From: Chloranthus sessilifolius
Lineage: Eukaryota > Streptophyta > Magnoliopsida > Chloranthales > Chloranthaceae
Direction: 5' to 3'
Length of the DNA stretch: 64,000 nucleotides
NCBI GenBank assembly: GCA_021018995.1
Contig: CM037588.1
Location: forward strand, 139,249,725-139,313,724
The notes below the pieces were generated by a model. It was not told where the DNA came from. It did not search any database and saw only the letters and a program-made list of their open reading frames with translations. This document shows, one piece after another, positions 11,521 through 24,063 of the stretch (positions within the stretch are counted from its first letter, which is position 1; each line of letters begins with the position of its first letter). The position numbers were made by a program, and so were the translations under genes.

Positions 11521-12486
11521 TGTAACATCCTGAAAATTTTAACTATAAACAGTGTACCTCGGTGTGCGTGCCCAACTGGTCACATGCCCGATTTTTGTGA
11601 AATCACTTACGTGAGTTAAATTAGGTTTGGTCTTAAGTGGAAAACGACCGATTTGGACTAGGTGTTAAACGTTAGATGATTTCATAAACACTATGTGTTG
11701 GTGCTTTGGCTCAACACCAAATTCAATGAGTAGATGTTTTGGGTGTGTAGGCCCCATACCGAATCAAAGATCATTTTTATGATGTAATACCCGAGTTAGG
11801 TATACTGAATTTACATGGGAATTAGTCCTTGGAATGAGAGCTAATATACCTAAAGTGGTGCGTATGTGTTTTGTATGGGAACTAGTCCCATTGAATTAAA
11901 GAAAAGCAAATAGCTTCCTTTAGAAGCTAACACCCGGTTTGCACTATTTTGGGAGTTTTGGGTTTTAGAGAGAGGAAAAGGGAAGAGAGAAAGAGGAAGG
12001 AGGAAAGCTTGTGGATTTGTGTACTCCGAGCATTTTATTTACATGAAGAAGGTCTGTGAGATCGTGTAAGGGGAAGATCGTCGTCGATTTCGACGTTTGG
12101 TTATGGTTTTGTGAGATTTGGAGCCGTTTGAGGTTTTGAAACCCTCTTCTTGCGAAGAGATGGTGGGTTTTGATCCATAAATCGTAGCGTGAGTTTGGGT
12201 GAAGTGTGTGTGGAAGAATTGCCATCAATTTCGTGGGCTTGGTTGTGATCATGGAGCACGGAGATGATCGAGGTGGGTTTGGAAACCCTTTTTATTTAAC
12301 GAAAAAGACGATCCAATCTACGAGTAGATCGCCGATTTAAAGAGATAAATAATGCAATTCTTTCATGTATTTAAATAAATATAGGTTGCTTAGATGTGTG
12401 CAAAAGATTAGGATCAAAAGGATTGAATTTTGATGAAAAAAAATGGGTTTCAAGGTTCAAACCCGAGAAGTGCTCAGAAACTGCCA

Positions 12487-12990
12487 AAATCGATTAATCG
12501 ATTTTGAAACTCGATTAATCGATTTTTGACAAGAGAGAAATTCAAGAGGAACTTCACGAAATTGATTAATCGATTTTGAAATTCGATTGATCGATTTTGA
12601 AAATCAATTAATCGAGTTTGCCTGGGCTTACTGACATTACCGTAGTATTTGGGCCATAACGTTTTGTGCCAAATTCTGATTGACATGATTCTTATTGCAT
12701 TGGAAATAGGACAGCAAGCCCTACAAATTTCATGAATTGATCAACTTGTGAATCAACTGTTTTAAAGGTCAAAATTTAGTAATAAGTTAGGTAAATTTCT
12801 GATTTTGTCGAGAAACGAAACCGATTAATCGAGTAAAATCGATTAATCGATTTTTGAATTTCGATTAATCGAAATTGGGTCGATTAATCGACTGGCCTCA
12901 AATAGTGAACAAGATTTTTGGCTCTTTGAAAATCGATCAATCGACTTTGGAAAATCGATTAATCGATTTTGAAAATCGATTAGTCGATTT
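12487..12990. repeat. TCGATTAATCGA palindromes in solo LTR
   Basis: Two clusters (12,487-12,615 and 12,825-12,990) of the same 12-bp palindrome found in the surrounding element, here fewer and more degraded, some within a TTTTGAAA context. Confidence 0.85.
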
Positions 12991-13829
12991 TGTATGAGTT
13001 TGCCAGTACTGCTTTGGTATTTTGACCATAACTTTCGGCTCCGACCTCCGATTGATACGATTCTTAAGGCGTTGGAAAGATAACAAAGAGATCAACAACT
13101 TTTGTGTTTTGACAAACTTATGAATCTAAAGTTTTAAAGATAAAAATATAGGAGGAAGGTTACATTAATTTCTATGTTGGCGCGAACTTGCCCGTTCCGA
13201 CTCGATTTTTTTTAGAAAACACTTAAATAGTCTAAGTTATTAGTGGTTGGGGTTAATCCTTGATGCATCATTGTGTGCTTATGATGTAGATTAAAGGTGG
13301 AAGGCCATCGATAGGACCTTGCTTGCTTCGAGGTTAAGGTAGGGGAAATTTAATATCTGATTATATTTTTGAAATTGATTCATAGATGCCTTGATTTAAT
13401 CAAATGAAAATGATAAGTGTGATTTGAAATTTTGTTATTTAAAATCGATGCTTGAATCTAATTGGACGTGTAGGGGAACTTCAACACAAACTTGGATGTT
13501 TAACTTTGATTCATAGTTTCTTTAAGGTATTTATATGAAAAAAATGATAAGTTTTCTTGATGTATTTTAATGTTAGTTTGATAGATATTTGAATTATAAC
13601 TTGAACTCCTTGTAAAATAGAAATTTAAAATCCATGAGTCGAAAATGGTGAATTCTGAACTGTGAACTTAACCTAGAATTTGTACTATGGTATTCGATTT
13701 TTAAACTTGATTTTTAAATGGTGAGTTTTAAAACCTTTTAAGCAAGAATGTGAGATTTGGATCGTGATTTAGAAATCTGAACTAGAATGTGAACTCGAAA
13801 TCTTTGAGTCTTATAGATTTGTGAGAAGG

Positions 13830-14410
13830 TACACCCTTGGACCGCTGTGGCGGGATTTATGTACACCTTTAGACTGCCGTGGCGAGATTTGTGTACGCCC
13901 TTGGACCGCTTTCACGGGATTTTACGTACACCCTTAGACTTGTTGTACTCATGTACGCCCTTGGACCGTTTTTATGGGATTTTACGTACACCCTTGGACT
14001 TGTTGTGTTCATGTAGGCCCTTGGACCGTTTTTACGAGATTTTACGTACACCCTTGGACTTGTTGTGCTCATGCAGACCCTTGGACCGCTTTCGCGGGAT
14101 TTTACGTACTCCTTTGGACACTGTTGTGAGTCATGTACGCCCTTGGACTGTCTTTACGGGATTTGCGTACACCCTTGGATTTCGATGTAGTCATGTACAC
14201 CCTTGGACCGCTTTCGCGGGATTTTACGTACTCTTCGGATTATACTTCGTGAATCAAACCATAAGTCGTGAGATTAAAGTGGACCGCTATGGGCGGATAT
14301 TGTGTATGTGGACCGCTGTGGGCAGATTATATGTATGTGGATCGCTGTGGACGGATTATGCTTGTCGTGAACCGCTATGGGCGGAGTACAAGTACCATGT
14401 GGGCTGCCGG
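13830..14410. repeat. Minisatellite of about 60-bp units in solo LTR
   Basis: About seven units of roughly 60 bp share 'acccttggaccg' and 'gggattttacgtac' (13,830-14,240). They are followed by shorter units of about 30-40 bp around 'ggaccgctgtgggc' (14,279-14,410). The repeat happens to leave an open frame of 197 codons, which I do not regard as a gene. Confidence 0.85.
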
Positions 14411-15144
14411 GGCAGATTTGAAATCAGTTTTGAAAGATAAATAAATGTTTTGAAATCACTTTTGTGTGTAAAAAGGAAATCAGTTTTGAAATCAGTTTTG
14501 TATGATAAGGAAATCAACTTTTAAATCAGTTTTATGTGAAAAAGAAAATCAGTTTTGAAATCAGTCGTGTGATAAGAAAATAGTATTTGAAATCAGTCTT
14601 TGTTGATAAGAAAAAATACCTTTGAAATGAGTTTCAGTTTTAAATAAGAAAAGGTTTGATTATGACATTGAATCTATGTTTCCTTATGATAAGATGTGAA
14701 TGAGTATTGAATTTTTCTCTACTGAGCTAGGATGTAGCTCACCCCTTCGACTATACGTCACAGGTATAGCCTCTATGTGGACACCAGATTTGCAGATTGA
14801 GGAATTGAGGAGGGCTATGATGTTCGGAGTCATAGATTGAGTATTTTGTGGAGATTGGTGAGTTCAGACTTGGCACCCTTTGAATACGTATATAATTTTG
14901 TACACCACTGTTTGGTGATGTTGGTACATTACCGGTGGTCGTTGTTAGTTATTGTAATATTAGATGTTAGAATTAGAGATTTATTTATGCCATATGTATC
15001 ATCTGCTTTGATTTCTAATGTATGTGGATGTGCCAAACATTCTGTATAGGTTGTGATTTACGATCTGGTGGTCCGGGTTTTCCCATTAGTGTTAGAAAAA
15101 AAAAGTGTCTCAAAATTCAGGTTGGGAAAATCCGGGCTATCACA

Positions 15145-15777
15145 GCAGTTGTGCGAGACTTCGCTGATATGTTTCCGAAAGAATTACTCGGATTACCTCC
15201 AGATAGAGAAGTTGAGTTTGCCATCGACTTAGCATCAGGAACGGAGCTTGTTTCCAAAGCACCATATAGAATGGCTCCTGCTGAGTTGAAGGAGTTGAAA
15301 GAGCAGTTACAAGAGCTCATGGATAAGGGGTTTGTTAGACCGAGCGTGTCTCCATAGGGAGCACCAGTCTTGTTTGTAAAGAAGAAAGATGGGTCAATGC
15401 GTCTATGCATCGACTATCGGCAATTAAACAAACTCACTATAAAGAATAGGTATCCTTTGCCTAGGATAGATGACTTATTCGACCAGCTGCAAGGAGCATG
15501 GTATTTCTCCAAGATCGATCTGAGATCTGGATACCATCAGTTGAGAGTCAAGGCAGAGGACATCCAGAAGACTACATTCAGGACACGGTACAGACACTAT
15601 GAATTCTTAGTGATACCGTTTGGGTTGATGAACGCACTGGCTTCGCTTATGGACTTGATGAATCGGGTGTTTAAACCACACCTAGACTCCTGCGTTGTCG
15701 TGTTCGTCGATGATATCCTAATATATTCCAAGTCAAAAGCGAAACACGAAGAACACTTGAGGATTGCTCTATAAACT
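15145..15777 (+). pseudogene. pol: Chromovirus reverse transcriptase, broken
   Basis: Copies element RNA into DNA. RT motifs are visible in order: [66 protein letters not shown] and the active site [12 protein letters not shown] (around 15,705-15,740). Both catalytic Asp residues of the VDD box remain. A TAG at 15,355 replaces the usual Trp codon and a TAA near 15,772 replaces a Gln codon. FGLMNALAS differs from the usual FGLTNAPAT. Confidence 0.93.
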
Positions 15778-16485
15778 TTGCGTGAACACCAACTGTACGC
15801 CAAGCTCAGCAAGTGCGAGTTTTGGTTAGAGGAAGTTAGCTTTTTGGGACATGTCGTCTCAAAACATGGTGTCACGATAGATCCAGCTAAGATCGAAGCA
15901 GTAGTAAATTGGATTAGCTGGCTATTATCGACGTTTCTTGAGGGGTTTTCAAAAATATTGGCACCACTCACGAGACTTATAAGGAAGGATGCAAGGTTCG
16001 AATGGAGTGAAGCATGTGAGAAGAGCTTTCAAGAACAAAAGAAGAGACTTACTTCAGCTCCAGTACTAGCGATTCCGTCAGGCAGTGGAGGGTTCGCAGT
16101 CTACAGTGATACTTCATATGATGGCTTGGGTTGCGTGCTCAACCAACACAAAAAGGTGATAGCTTACGGGTCGACACAGCAGAAAGAACATGAGAAAAAT
16201 TATCTGACACATGATCTGGAACTAGCAGCGGTCATATTTGCACTGAAAATTTGGCGACACTACTTATACGGTGAGACCTTTGAGATTTTTACCGACCATA
16301 AGAGCCTCAGATATCTATTTACACAGAAAGAATTAAATATGAGGCAGCACAGATGGATGGAGTTCCTCAAGGACTATGACTGTTCCATACAGTACCATCC
16401 AGGCAAGGCTAATGTAGTAGCAGATGCCTTGAGTCGAAAGGGTTCAGCTCAGTTGGCTAGTTTGATTTTGGGTATGCACAGATGA
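15778..16485 (+). pseudogene. pol: Chromovirus RT connection and RNase H
   Basis: Begins [17 protein letters not shown], typical of the end of RT, then [11 protein letters not shown]. RNase H follows with the first Asp in [15 protein letters not shown], Glu in the HDLELAAV context, Asp in [11 protein letters not shown], and the end [12 protein letters not shown] segment after NWISW is shortened. The frame ends at TGA 16,483, probably a decayed codon since the polyprotein continues at 16,548. Confidence 0.9.
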
Positions 16486-17561
16486 AAGTTGTTTGAAGAT
16501 CTGGCACTGTATGATGCAAATAAGCTTGAGCCTTTTGGCTAACGACGTTGAGACCAGTGATATTTGAGCATATCCACGAGCTACAGATGAAATACCCGAC
16601 GCTAACCATGATTCGTCAAGATGTGAATGAAGGCATCAAACCGGACTTCTCAGTGAAAGAAGATGGTTCCTTATTGTTCAAGGGCCGTCTCTGTATTTCG
16701 GACAATGCCGATCTACGACAAACTATCCTTGATGAATCTCACAAGTCAAACTATGCGATCCACCCTGGTAGCACGAAAATGTATCAGAAAAAGAATTATT
16801 GGTGGAGAGGTTTGAAGCAAGACGTGGCTAAATACGTGTCACGGTGTTTGACATGTCAGCAGGTGAAGGTCGATCATAGACATCCTGCGAGATTATTGCA
16901 ACCTCTATCTATACCGGAGTGGAAGTGGGAATCGATCTCTATGGACTTTATCGTTGGACTACCGTGTACTGCAAAGAGATACAATGCCATTTGGGTAGTC
17001 GTAGACCGATTGACCAAGTCAGCACACTTCTTTTCCTATAACACAATGTACACGGCAGGAAGACTCGCAGAGCTATATATGAAAGAGATCGTCCGTTTGC
17101 ATGGGATTTTAAGTAGCATTGTTTCTGACTGTGACCCATTATATACATCAAAGTTCTGGAAGAAATTTTAAGAAGGAATGGGAACGCGACTGAACTTTAG
17201 TTCAGCATTCCATCCGTAAATTGATGAACAAACAGAACGAGTGAACCAAGTCATAGAAGACATGCTCAGAGCGTGTATGCTAGAACTACAAGGATCATGG
17301 GATCAACACCTACCATTGATTGAGTTCGCATATAATAACAGTTTTCAGACGAGCATTGGGATGACACCGTATGAAGCTCTTTATGGACGACGATGCCGAT
17401 CGCCTATCAATTGGGAAGAAACCAGTGAGAAGTTTGTTTTGGGACTGGGGATATTAGAAGATCATGTCGCCTACGTCCGTATGATATGAGAGAGACTTAA
17501 GGCAGCACAGAGCAGACAGAAAAGCCACGCCGATATCAAGCGGACCAGTATAGACTATAAA
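16486..17561 (+). pseudogene. pol: Chromovirus integrase, broken
   Basis: Integrase joins element DNA to the chromosome. The HHCC zinc region is visible (ESHKSNYAIHPGSTKMY, then CLTCQQVK), then the core with MDFIVGLP (first Asp) and IVSDCDPLYTSKFW (second Asp; SDRDP is usual), then VIEDMLRACMLELQGSWD holding the expected Glu. It is interrupted by TAA at 17,169 and 17,217 (former Gln codons) and TGA at 17,487 (former Arg). These are C-to-T changes. Confidence 0.92.
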
Positions 17562-17987
17562 GTGGGCGAACACGTGTTTGTGAAAGTGTCGCCTATGAAA
17601 GGCGTGATGAGATTCGAAAAGAGAGGCAAGTTGAGCTCTCGCTACATTGGACCTTTCGAGGTTCTGGGTCGAGTAGGTGAAGTTGCTTATCACATTGGAT
17701 TACCACCGATGTTGGATCTCGTGCATAATGTTTTTCACATATCGATGCTAAGGAAATATGTGAATGACCCTTCCCATGTTTTGGGAGGTCAACCTTTGGA
17801 GATACATGAGGAGATGAGCATGATCGAGGAGTCGGCGGAGATATTGGATAGAAAGGAGCAAGTACTACGCGCCAAAGTGATTCCATTAGTGCTTGTTCGA
17901 TGGAAGAATCATCCGACCGAAGAGGCTACGTGGGAACGAGAGGCCGACATAAAGGAACATTACCCGTACTTATTTACGACAAGTTGA
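17562..17987 (+). pseudogene. pol: Integrase C-terminus with chromodomain
   Basis: Reads GEHVFVKVSPMKGVMRF and KLSSRYIGPFEVLGRVGEVAY, the GPF/Y-type module, then HNVFHISMLRKYV. It ends with a chromodomain-like segment, LVRWKNHPTEEATWERE. In chromoviruses this tail is thought to bind modified histones and guide insertion into heterochromatin. The TAG-free end of the frame is TGA at 17,985. Confidence 0.88.
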
Positions 17988-18920
17988 GAGTCAAATTGTA
18001 TCACCGCAAGCATGTTTGCGGATTTAAACCATCTATTGTAATCCAATGTTGACCATTTGGCCAATTTATTCAATGGAGAGAATGTGGATCCAAATCGTGC
18101 CGTGATGCCATATGGAATGCATGGTTAGGATTCATCATGCCACACAATGGCTGAGAAGACATGCTTCACTAAGCCAATGACCAAATGGTCAAAGAACTAC
18201 CAAGAAAATGGAACAAAAATGAAGCAAAAAATTTCTGAATTTCTGTTGAAAACCGATTAATCAATTTTCAAATCAATTAATTGATTTGAAAAGTCGATCA
18301 ATCGATTTTGGTCGATTAATTGACTGACACACACCAGTGAGATGACAAACCTGAAAAACATAATAATAGAAAAATTTGATTAATCGAGATGAAATTCGAT
18401 TAATCGATTTTAGTGTGTTTAAATACATTTCTTTCAAACGCGAGTTCGGTTGTTAATCGCTGTACTTTACTCTAGAAATTTTCCGAGAATTGGAAGCGTC
18501 TAAGACAATCATGAAGGTAATTGACAACGGATAAGAAAATTTAATTATGGATATCATGAGAGAGCAGAATTGGATGTCACTACAGTGAATTGCGCTATTT
18601 TCACCTAAGCCATAATGAATGATATAGATTTTCAAGGACTATATGGAGGTTTAGTTAGTATAGGGAATGGGTTGAGCATTGTGCATAGGAGGAAGTCGAT
18701 TAATCATGCCTAAGTATTTATGTACGACCTTATCCTGGTGCACCTGAATGGTAAGACATTGAGAGCAATCCTTTGCAATCATCTCCTTGATTTGAAAGGC
18801 TAGATGTGTCACACTCTTTTACCCTTCCTGTATGATCAAAATTTGATTCGCGTATCATAAGATTGGTTAAGGGCATAGAGTTTGAAGATTTCAAGATCAT
18901 TGCGGTAAATTTAGAGGTTA

Positions 18921-19108
18921 TCATTTTGATGCTGGCTTTATCTCATTTTGGTGATGGCTTAATCTCATGTTGGTGATGGCTTTATCTCATTTTGCTGATG
19001 GCTTCACCTCATTTTGGTGATGGCTTTATCTCATTTTACTGATGACTTTATCTCATGTTGGTGATGACTTTATCTCATCTTGGTGATGGCTTTATCTCAT
19101 TTTGGTAA
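18921..19108. repeat. 24-bp minisatellite
   Basis: About eight tandem units of 'ttggtgatggctttatctca' with single-base variation, lying in the chromovirus 3' untranslated region. Confidence 0.85.
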
Positions 19109-19504
19109 TTCCTCTTACCATCGTTGCGTATCAGAAAGTGGGTGCGTATGAACTTTTATTCCTAGACAGGTGAGACCTGTTCCGCATATCGAGGTTATTT
19201 GCTCATCTGTTGATCCATGTATATGGGCATCTTTATTGCAATTAAAGGTACATGTTGACAATTAATGGTTGGATAGTTTTCTCTTCCTTTATGACGATGG
19301 TTAAATTCTAATTACGATCCATATGATTCGTTGTGGGCTGATAATCTCATGGATAGTATATGTGTAGTTGATTTTCTCGAAATATCATTTAACAGATGAT
19401 TATCTTATTGGATAATCAGTGGTACACCAGTCTAGTGATATGTGGATTTTCATGCCGATTGTATAGTCGTAAATTTTCGAGTACGAAAATTCCTATGGAG
19501 GGAA

Positions 19505-19692
19505 GATTTTTGAGGACGTGAGTGTTCAACCCCTCGAATTTATTTTGAGTATAAATCGATTCATATCTGAACGTGAGTGTTCAACTTGATGTGCATGATA
19601 AGACCTGATTACTTAAGGCAATTTTCGAGGACGTGAGTGTTCAACTTAATGTGCATGATAAGACCTGATTACTTAAGGCAATTTTCGAGGAC
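19505..19692. repeat. 60-bp tandem duplication before the polypurine tract
   Basis: Units at 19,571 and 19,631 are nearly identical over 60 bp; a more diverged unit starts near 19,510. Each has 'acgtgagtgttcaac'. Confidence 0.85.
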
Positions 19693-20351
19693 AAAAATTT
19701 TATAAGGTGGGACGAATGTAACATCTTGAAAATTTTGACCTTAAATAGTAACCTCAGGATCCGTGCCCGATGGGTCGTAGGTTTGACCAAGTGATGGTCA
19801 AACAGTGGACTTCTATAGTTAACGTATTCATGTGATGTAAGTGTACCCTAAGTATGGGGTATGGGTGTTAGTTAGGGTCACATACACCTATCTCTGGTGT
19901 ATGTGCTTAACACCAAAACTGAAGAGGGTTATAAGGGTTTAATAACCTAAAGGGAAGTCATTCCTTTGTTTGGTTGGTGAGAGAGTTAAGAGGAGAGAGA
20001 GAGAGAGAGAGTTAAGAGGAGAGAGAGAGAGAGAGAGTAAAGAGGGAGTTAATGGCAAGGAGAGTTATTATGGTTCGGATTTGAGGACGAATTTGAGCAT
20101 TGAATGCCGAATTCGATGTGTGAAGAATCGTTAAAGCAAAAGCTTGGAACCCTATCCAAGAAATCAACCATTCCATCATTTAAGATATTAATTTGAGGTG
20201 AGCTTTGTTAGATTTAAATGCATGAGTTTTGATGATTAAATTTAGTCAATAGATGGGATAAATGATGAATTAAAATGATGGAAAAAGATAAAAAAAATAG
20301 GAAGAAAAAGATTTGGAGGAACAACCCGAGAAGGGGCTGAGTTCTGACCAA

Positions 20352-20737
20352 ATCAATTAATCGATTTGGAAAATTGATTAATCAATTTTGGCCTGGAAGT
20401 TGAAAAGGCTAAAAAGCCCGAAATCAATTAATCGATTTAAAATTCGATTAATCGATTTTGAATTCGATCAATCGATTTAGAATTCGACTAATCGACTGAG
20501 AACCTCCAGTGGCTGAAGAATTTAGGCTTGGGGAAACCGATTAATCGATTTGGAAATCGATTAATCGATTTTGAATTTCGATTAATCGATTTGACAATTG
20601 ACTAATCGATTGTGGACTTTTGATTTATCGATTGGGGATTGATTAATCGATTTTGGATTTCGATTAATCGATTTGAAAATCGATTAATCGATTTAGGTTT
20701 TCGATTAATCGATTTTAGAGATCGATTAATCGATTTT
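20352..20737. repeat. TCGATTAATCGA palindrome array (3' LTR)
   Basis: Same array as in the 5' LTR, with more intact copies of the 12-bp palindrome. Confidence 0.9.
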
Positions 20738-21567
20738 GGCAATTTTAGTTGGCTTCTTAATTGTACCATGAGGTTCATGGAGGGTCTTGGACCTTCTCTA
20801 TTGAATCCTTATTGATGCTGTACATATGTTATGTTGTACCATAGGTGGTACGAGCTAAGGCAAGCATGAGGAGCCGTGTGGGACCTTGATGCTTGGACAG
20901 TCATACACTTGAGGTAGGGAATACCTTGAACATGTACTTTGATTACAAGAGCATATATGTAGTAATATAGAAATGAAATGAATCATATAATCTCCATGTG
21001 TGTGTGTGTGATACACCAATGAAATGAAAATGCTTTAATCATATAATCCTCTCAATATGTATGTGTGTGTGTGACACCAAGTAAGCCTATGAAAATGAGA
21101 CATCTCCAGGGGATGAGAAAGTGATAAAGACATCAGTGTGATGTGAGTAATTTAGACATCCCAAAGACGTAAGTGAGATTGTAAAGTAAGATTGAACAAA
21201 GATTGATAAGGCCTAATTGATATAAAGTAGCACATTTACATGGCGAATAACTATATATAAAGCACATGATATTTTTATTATTTAAGGTTTGATCAGAATA
21301 CCTCACCGACGTGGCGGGATACCCACGACTGACTTGACAGAATATCTGTGACCGGTACAGCGGCCAATTCGTACACGGCATGCAAGCTAATTGCATACCA
21401 CGATGGTCTATCAAGATACGCGATAGCACATCCTGTGATGTTGAGATGAGATTAGACCCCGTCGCCTATGAGGAAGAGACCAGGGTAGTATTCAAAGTAA
21501 TTTATTTATAACAACTATCTATTTAGACGACGATGGAGGGTATTCCATCGGGGCTCGATGCTATATT

Positions 21568-24063
21568 TGTAATAGCCCGAAAAATCACGCCAAACTATGA
21601 CCTCGAGATCCGTGCCCGATCGGTCATAGGTTTGACCAAATAGAATTCCAATAGTTAGCATGGGGTGTGATGAATGGACGAGATGCGATGGGTTGTGTGG
21701 CTATGTGGTGTGTGTTGAAAATCTAAAGTCACATACACCTATCGAGGTGCATGTGCTCAACACACAAGCTAAGGGGGAGATAAAAGGGTTTAATAACCCT
21801 AAAATCAATAGCTTGGTTGTTGAGAGAGAAGTAAAGAAGAGAGAGAGAGGAGTAAAGAGAGTGATAAAGCAAGGAGTCATTGTGGGTGATTGGAAGGGGG
21901 ATTCAAGTATTAAAGAGGCCAATTCTGCGCAAGAATCCGTTCAAGCAAAGCTGGAACCCTAGCCTTCCAACCACTTGATTTGAAATCAATTTGAGATTGA
22001 TTCAAGGTAAAACTTTGTGAATAAAATGCATAGGTTGTAGAGGTTAAATTGTAGTTAAAAATGGTTTAAATCATATGATAATGGTTTAGAAAAATAGAGG
22101 AAAAAGTGTGGAAAAAGATTGGGAAGAACAGCTCAAAAGGGGCTGAATCTGGCAATTTCGATTAATCGAAATTGAGATTCGATTAATCGAAATTCGCCAA
22201 GAAGTTGAAAAGTCAGAGGACCCCGATTTCGATTAATCGAATTGGGTTTCGATTAATCGACTTTGGTTTTCGATTAATCGATTTGGGAACCTTCAGTGGA
22301 CCTCAGGGGCTGGAGGAAATGACTTGGGGAAAATCGACTAATCGAAATGGGATTTCAATTAATCGATTTCAAATTTCGATTAATCGATTTGGGATCGATT
22401 AATCGATTTTGGGAACTCAATTACTCGATTTGAGAATCGACTTAGCTGAACAGAGAAGTTCGATTAATCGAATTAGGATTCGATTAATCGAATGAAAATC
22501 TCGATTAATCGATTTGAGAATCGATTAATCGATATTGACTTTCGATTAATCGATTTTGGAAATCGATTAATCGAATGGGATTCGATTAATCAATTTTTGA
22601 GTTCGATTAATCGACTGGGCTAAATTTTGTTGACTTTTGAGTTTGACTTTAAGCTTCATGGAGGGTCTTGGACCTCCTTTATTGCATCTTTAGTGATGTG
22701 TTTCACCTGTTATGTGATACCATAGGTGGTACGTGTGAACTAGTGCACAAGGAGCCACGTGGGACCTTGATGCGTTGATCAAACAAAGACTTGAGGTAGG
22801 GAACACCTTGAACATGTACTTTATTTTTACAAGAGCATGTATGTAGTGATATAGAATTCAAATTCAAATGTTTATTGCTTAAGAATTGTGAAAAGTGTGT
22901 GTGAGTGACACCCATAAGAGTAAGTATAATGAGCCATCCCCAGGGGATGAAGAAGTAAAGAGATAAGAGCATCAGGTGTGATGCAAGTGAATGGATATAT
23001 CCCAGGGATGTATCCAAGATTGAATCATGTTTGATAGGGCCTAACTGATATAAGATAGCACACTTACACGGTGAATAACTATATGTAAGGCACCAATATT
23101 TTTATTATTTGAGGTTTGGGATATCGACGACATGATATCCGTGGCCAAATCACGATGAAATCAGTAAGCTAGTGCGGAGGCTTATCCGCACATAGTAAGC
23201 ACACCCCAGGGGTGTTGATTTGAGACAAGTGAAACCCCGCCACTAATCCCCAAGGGAAAGGGGCTTGGGTACTAATTGTATTCCCAGGGAATACGTTAAA
23301 AGTGTCTATATAGATGACGATGAAGGGTATCTCATCGGGGCTCGATGCTATATTGCTCGGGGATTACTTAAGTTGAAAGTTTAAGTTTTGCTTTAGGCCT
23401 TTTCAGCATTATTCATGAGTAAATAAAAGATACGAGTAAACTACCAGTAAAATGTAATACTTTTTAATTGTTTCATCAGTAATTGCATAGACACATCATG
23501 CATGGCATATCATGGAATATATGTGAGTAATAATTTATATGTTCAACTGTGTTTTGTTCCCTATTGAGCTAGGATGTAGCTCACCCTATAGACTATACGT
23601 CGCAGGTCCACTACTAGCAGCGGCCGAGGCTTCAGGAGACGCTGACCCTGGTGAGTCGGACCTTGCGGCCGGCGACGAGTTGGAGCCACCTCCTGAGGAC
23701 TTCTTCTAGAGGACTCCGTTGTGCCCCTTTGAGGGCTTTTAGAGAGGGATTGTACGACTTGGTATGTCAAGCCTTGTTTTGGTTAAATCATGTGTATATT
23801 GAGTTTGAGATTATTCTTTTGGGGCGAACCATCCGTGATGATTGCGATCATCGATGGTTCGGATTGGTTCTCCATTCATGCAGAGACATGAGGGTAGAAC
23901 TGTCTTTTGGAGAATTGCTTTAATATAGATTTAAATTCCGCAGTTTCATTTATTATTTCATTTATGTTTGATATGCCAATGTTCCGTGCTAAGCTAAGGG
24001 GCACGGTCAAGATGATCGTGCTGATGGCACGGGTTTCGGAGTGCCGAGACCTGGGCTGCCACA
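21568..24063 (+). mobile_element. Nested solo LTR (2.5 kb, Ty3/gypsy) with ATATT target duplication
   Basis: Begins TGTAATAGCCCGAAAAATCA and ends GGGCTGCCACA. It is flanked by a perfect duplication ATATT (21,563-21,567; 24,064-24,068), and the surrounding 3' LTR is continuous once it is removed. It has the same layout as the host LTR (TCGATTAATCGA array at 22,155-22,610, hairpin at 23,566-23,582) but a different sequence, so it is a sister family. There is no internal coding domain. Confidence 0.93.
22155..22610. repeat. TCGATTAATCGA palindrome array in solo LTR
   Basis: About 15 copies, many as TTTCGATTAATCGAAATTG, so the palindrome extends to 14-16 bp in several units. Confidence 0.9.

Larger units (their letters stand above)
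11521..15144 (+). mobile_element. Nested solo LTR (3.6 kb, Ty3/gypsy) with GCAGT target duplication
   Basis: Begins TGTAACATCCTGAAAATTTT and ends CCGGGCTATCACA. It is flanked by a perfect 5-bp duplication GCAGT (11,516-11,520 and 15,145-15,149). There is no primer-binding site, polypurine tract or coding domain inside, so it is a solo LTR left by LTR-LTR recombination. It contains TCGATTAATCGA palindromes, two minisatellites (13,830-14,240; 14,279-14,410), an AAATCAGTTTTG repeat (about 14,418-14,640) and the GAGCTA hairpin. It is related to, but longer than, the host element's LTR. Confidence 0.93.
17988..19716 (+). other. Chromovirus 3' untranslated region with repeats and polypurine tract
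   Basis: No gene. It contains degraded TCGATTAATCGA palindromes (18,245-18,405), a minisatellite of about 24 bp ('ggtgatggctttatctcatt', 18,921-19,108) and roughly three copies of a 60-bp unit with 'gaggacgtgagtgttcaac' (19,505-19,692). The likely polypurine tract is AAGGTGGGACGAA just before the 3' LTR at 19,717. Confidence 0.75.

Noticed and set aside
13847-14440. 197-codon open frame as a gene
   Set aside because: It is produced by a 60-bp minisatellite in a solo LTR; a matching frame is open on the other strand.
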